Source: UBA2653 sp964572685
GTDB lineage: Bacteria; Pseudomonadota; Gammaproteobacteria; Legionellales; Legionellaceae
Reading direction: 5' to 3'
Length of the DNA: 43,413 nt
Assembly (NCBI GenBank): GCA_964572685.1
Contig: CAZNFJ010000014.1
Span: 1 to 43,413, forward strand
The first letter of the stretch is position 1. Each line of letters starts with the position of its first letter. The notes under the pieces are model-generated. The model did no database searches. It was not told the origin of the DNA and was given only the letters and a program-made list of their open reading frames with translations. Positions 43,343 through 43,413 of the stretch are shown piece by piece. Both the position numbers and the translations under genes were made by a program.

Positions 43343-43390
43343 ATGGATAATTTACTGCAGTTATATTGCGTTGTCGATGATTTTAAGTAA
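43343..43390 (+). pseudogene. Start of an IS982/IS4-like transposase fragment (window edge)
   Basis: ATG 43343 with AAAGGA upstream encodes MDNLLQLYCVVDDF, which resembles the first residues of IS982-type transposases (LYC.VDDF), then meets a stop at 43388. It may be a frameshifted copy that continues beyond the window. The identification rests on 14 residues. Confidence 0.4.
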
Positions 43391-43413
43391 AATCATGACA
43401 ATTATGATTTATT

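Noticed and set aside
1..43413. CRISPR array
   Set aside because: The only clear tandem repeats are the 90-nt in-frame coding units at 9541-10092; there are no short repeats with unique spacers and no cas genes.

Overview
The window looks like chromosomal DNA of an AT-rich gammaproteobacterium, most likely in or near the Legionellales (Legionella/Coxiella/Berkiella-type host-associated bacteria). This placement is an inference. It rests on the gene orders surE-YqaA/DedA-nlpD-rpoS and rpsF-rpsR-DUF2232-rplI, low GC, frequent TTG/GTG starts, and a scatter of genes typical of intracellular bacteria: two exported CD39-like nucleotidases, a CsrA paralogue, a chagasin-type protease inhibitor, exported pentapeptide-repeat proteins, and two effector-like proteins. 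No Dot/Icm or other secretion-system genes lie in the window, so calling anything an effector is a hypothesis.

Layout. 1-3.6 kb: broken mobile DNA, namely a Tn3-type resolvase, a transposase cut before its DDE domain, and a decayed IS256 transposase. 3.8-8.8 kb: tandem exported apyrase-like genes, then on the minus strand an MdfA-like efflux pump and a BepA-like metalloprotease. 8.9-10.3 kb: a protein of 30-residue repeats interrupted by an assembly gap. 10.6-16.9 kb: ribD-ribC-ribBA-ribH, then pyrG, kdsA and a DUF3429 membrane gene, closely packed on the plus strand. 17.1-18.8 kb: exported LMW-PTP-like protein, alpha/beta hydrolase and Ogt methyltransferase with overlapping ends. 18.8-22.2 kb, minus strand: two exported pentapeptide-repeat paralogues, tRNA-Arg and tRNA-Ser, a tiny exported Cys/His-rich peptide, and a HAD-like candidate effector. 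22.3-25.7 kb: fatty-acid oxidation pair (thiolase plus multifunctional enzyme). 25.8-27.8 kb: a decayed gene, a PAP2-like membrane gene overlapping a csrA paralogue, and a small exported peptide. 27.9-29.9 kb: ribosomal operon for S6, S18 and L9. 29.9-30.6 kb: decayed IS. 30.7-34.8 kb: small genes, SohB peptidase, MHS transporter, Cys-rich membrane protein and chagasin homologue. 34.8-38.5 kb: surE, YqaA/DedA, nlpD-like and rpoS. 38.5-41.8 kb: SWIM/SNF2 helicase. 41.9-43.4 kb: a ruined family 2 glycoside hydrolase and the start of an IS982-like fragment.

How it fits together: conserved housekeeping blocks (riboflavin, CTP, Kdo, beta-oxidation, ribosomal proteins, stationary-phase sigma factor) alternate with accessory islands of exported or host-directed genes and decaying mobile DNA. 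I did not find a CRISPR array, a phage, or a clearly recognisable new multi-gene defence system. The most interesting items are the csrA paralogue/PAP2 overlap, the paired apyrases with a degenerate second copy, the exported phosphatase-like protein, the paired pentapeptide proteins with shared terminal modules, and the 90-nt repeat gene whose scaffold gap splits one reading frame in two.
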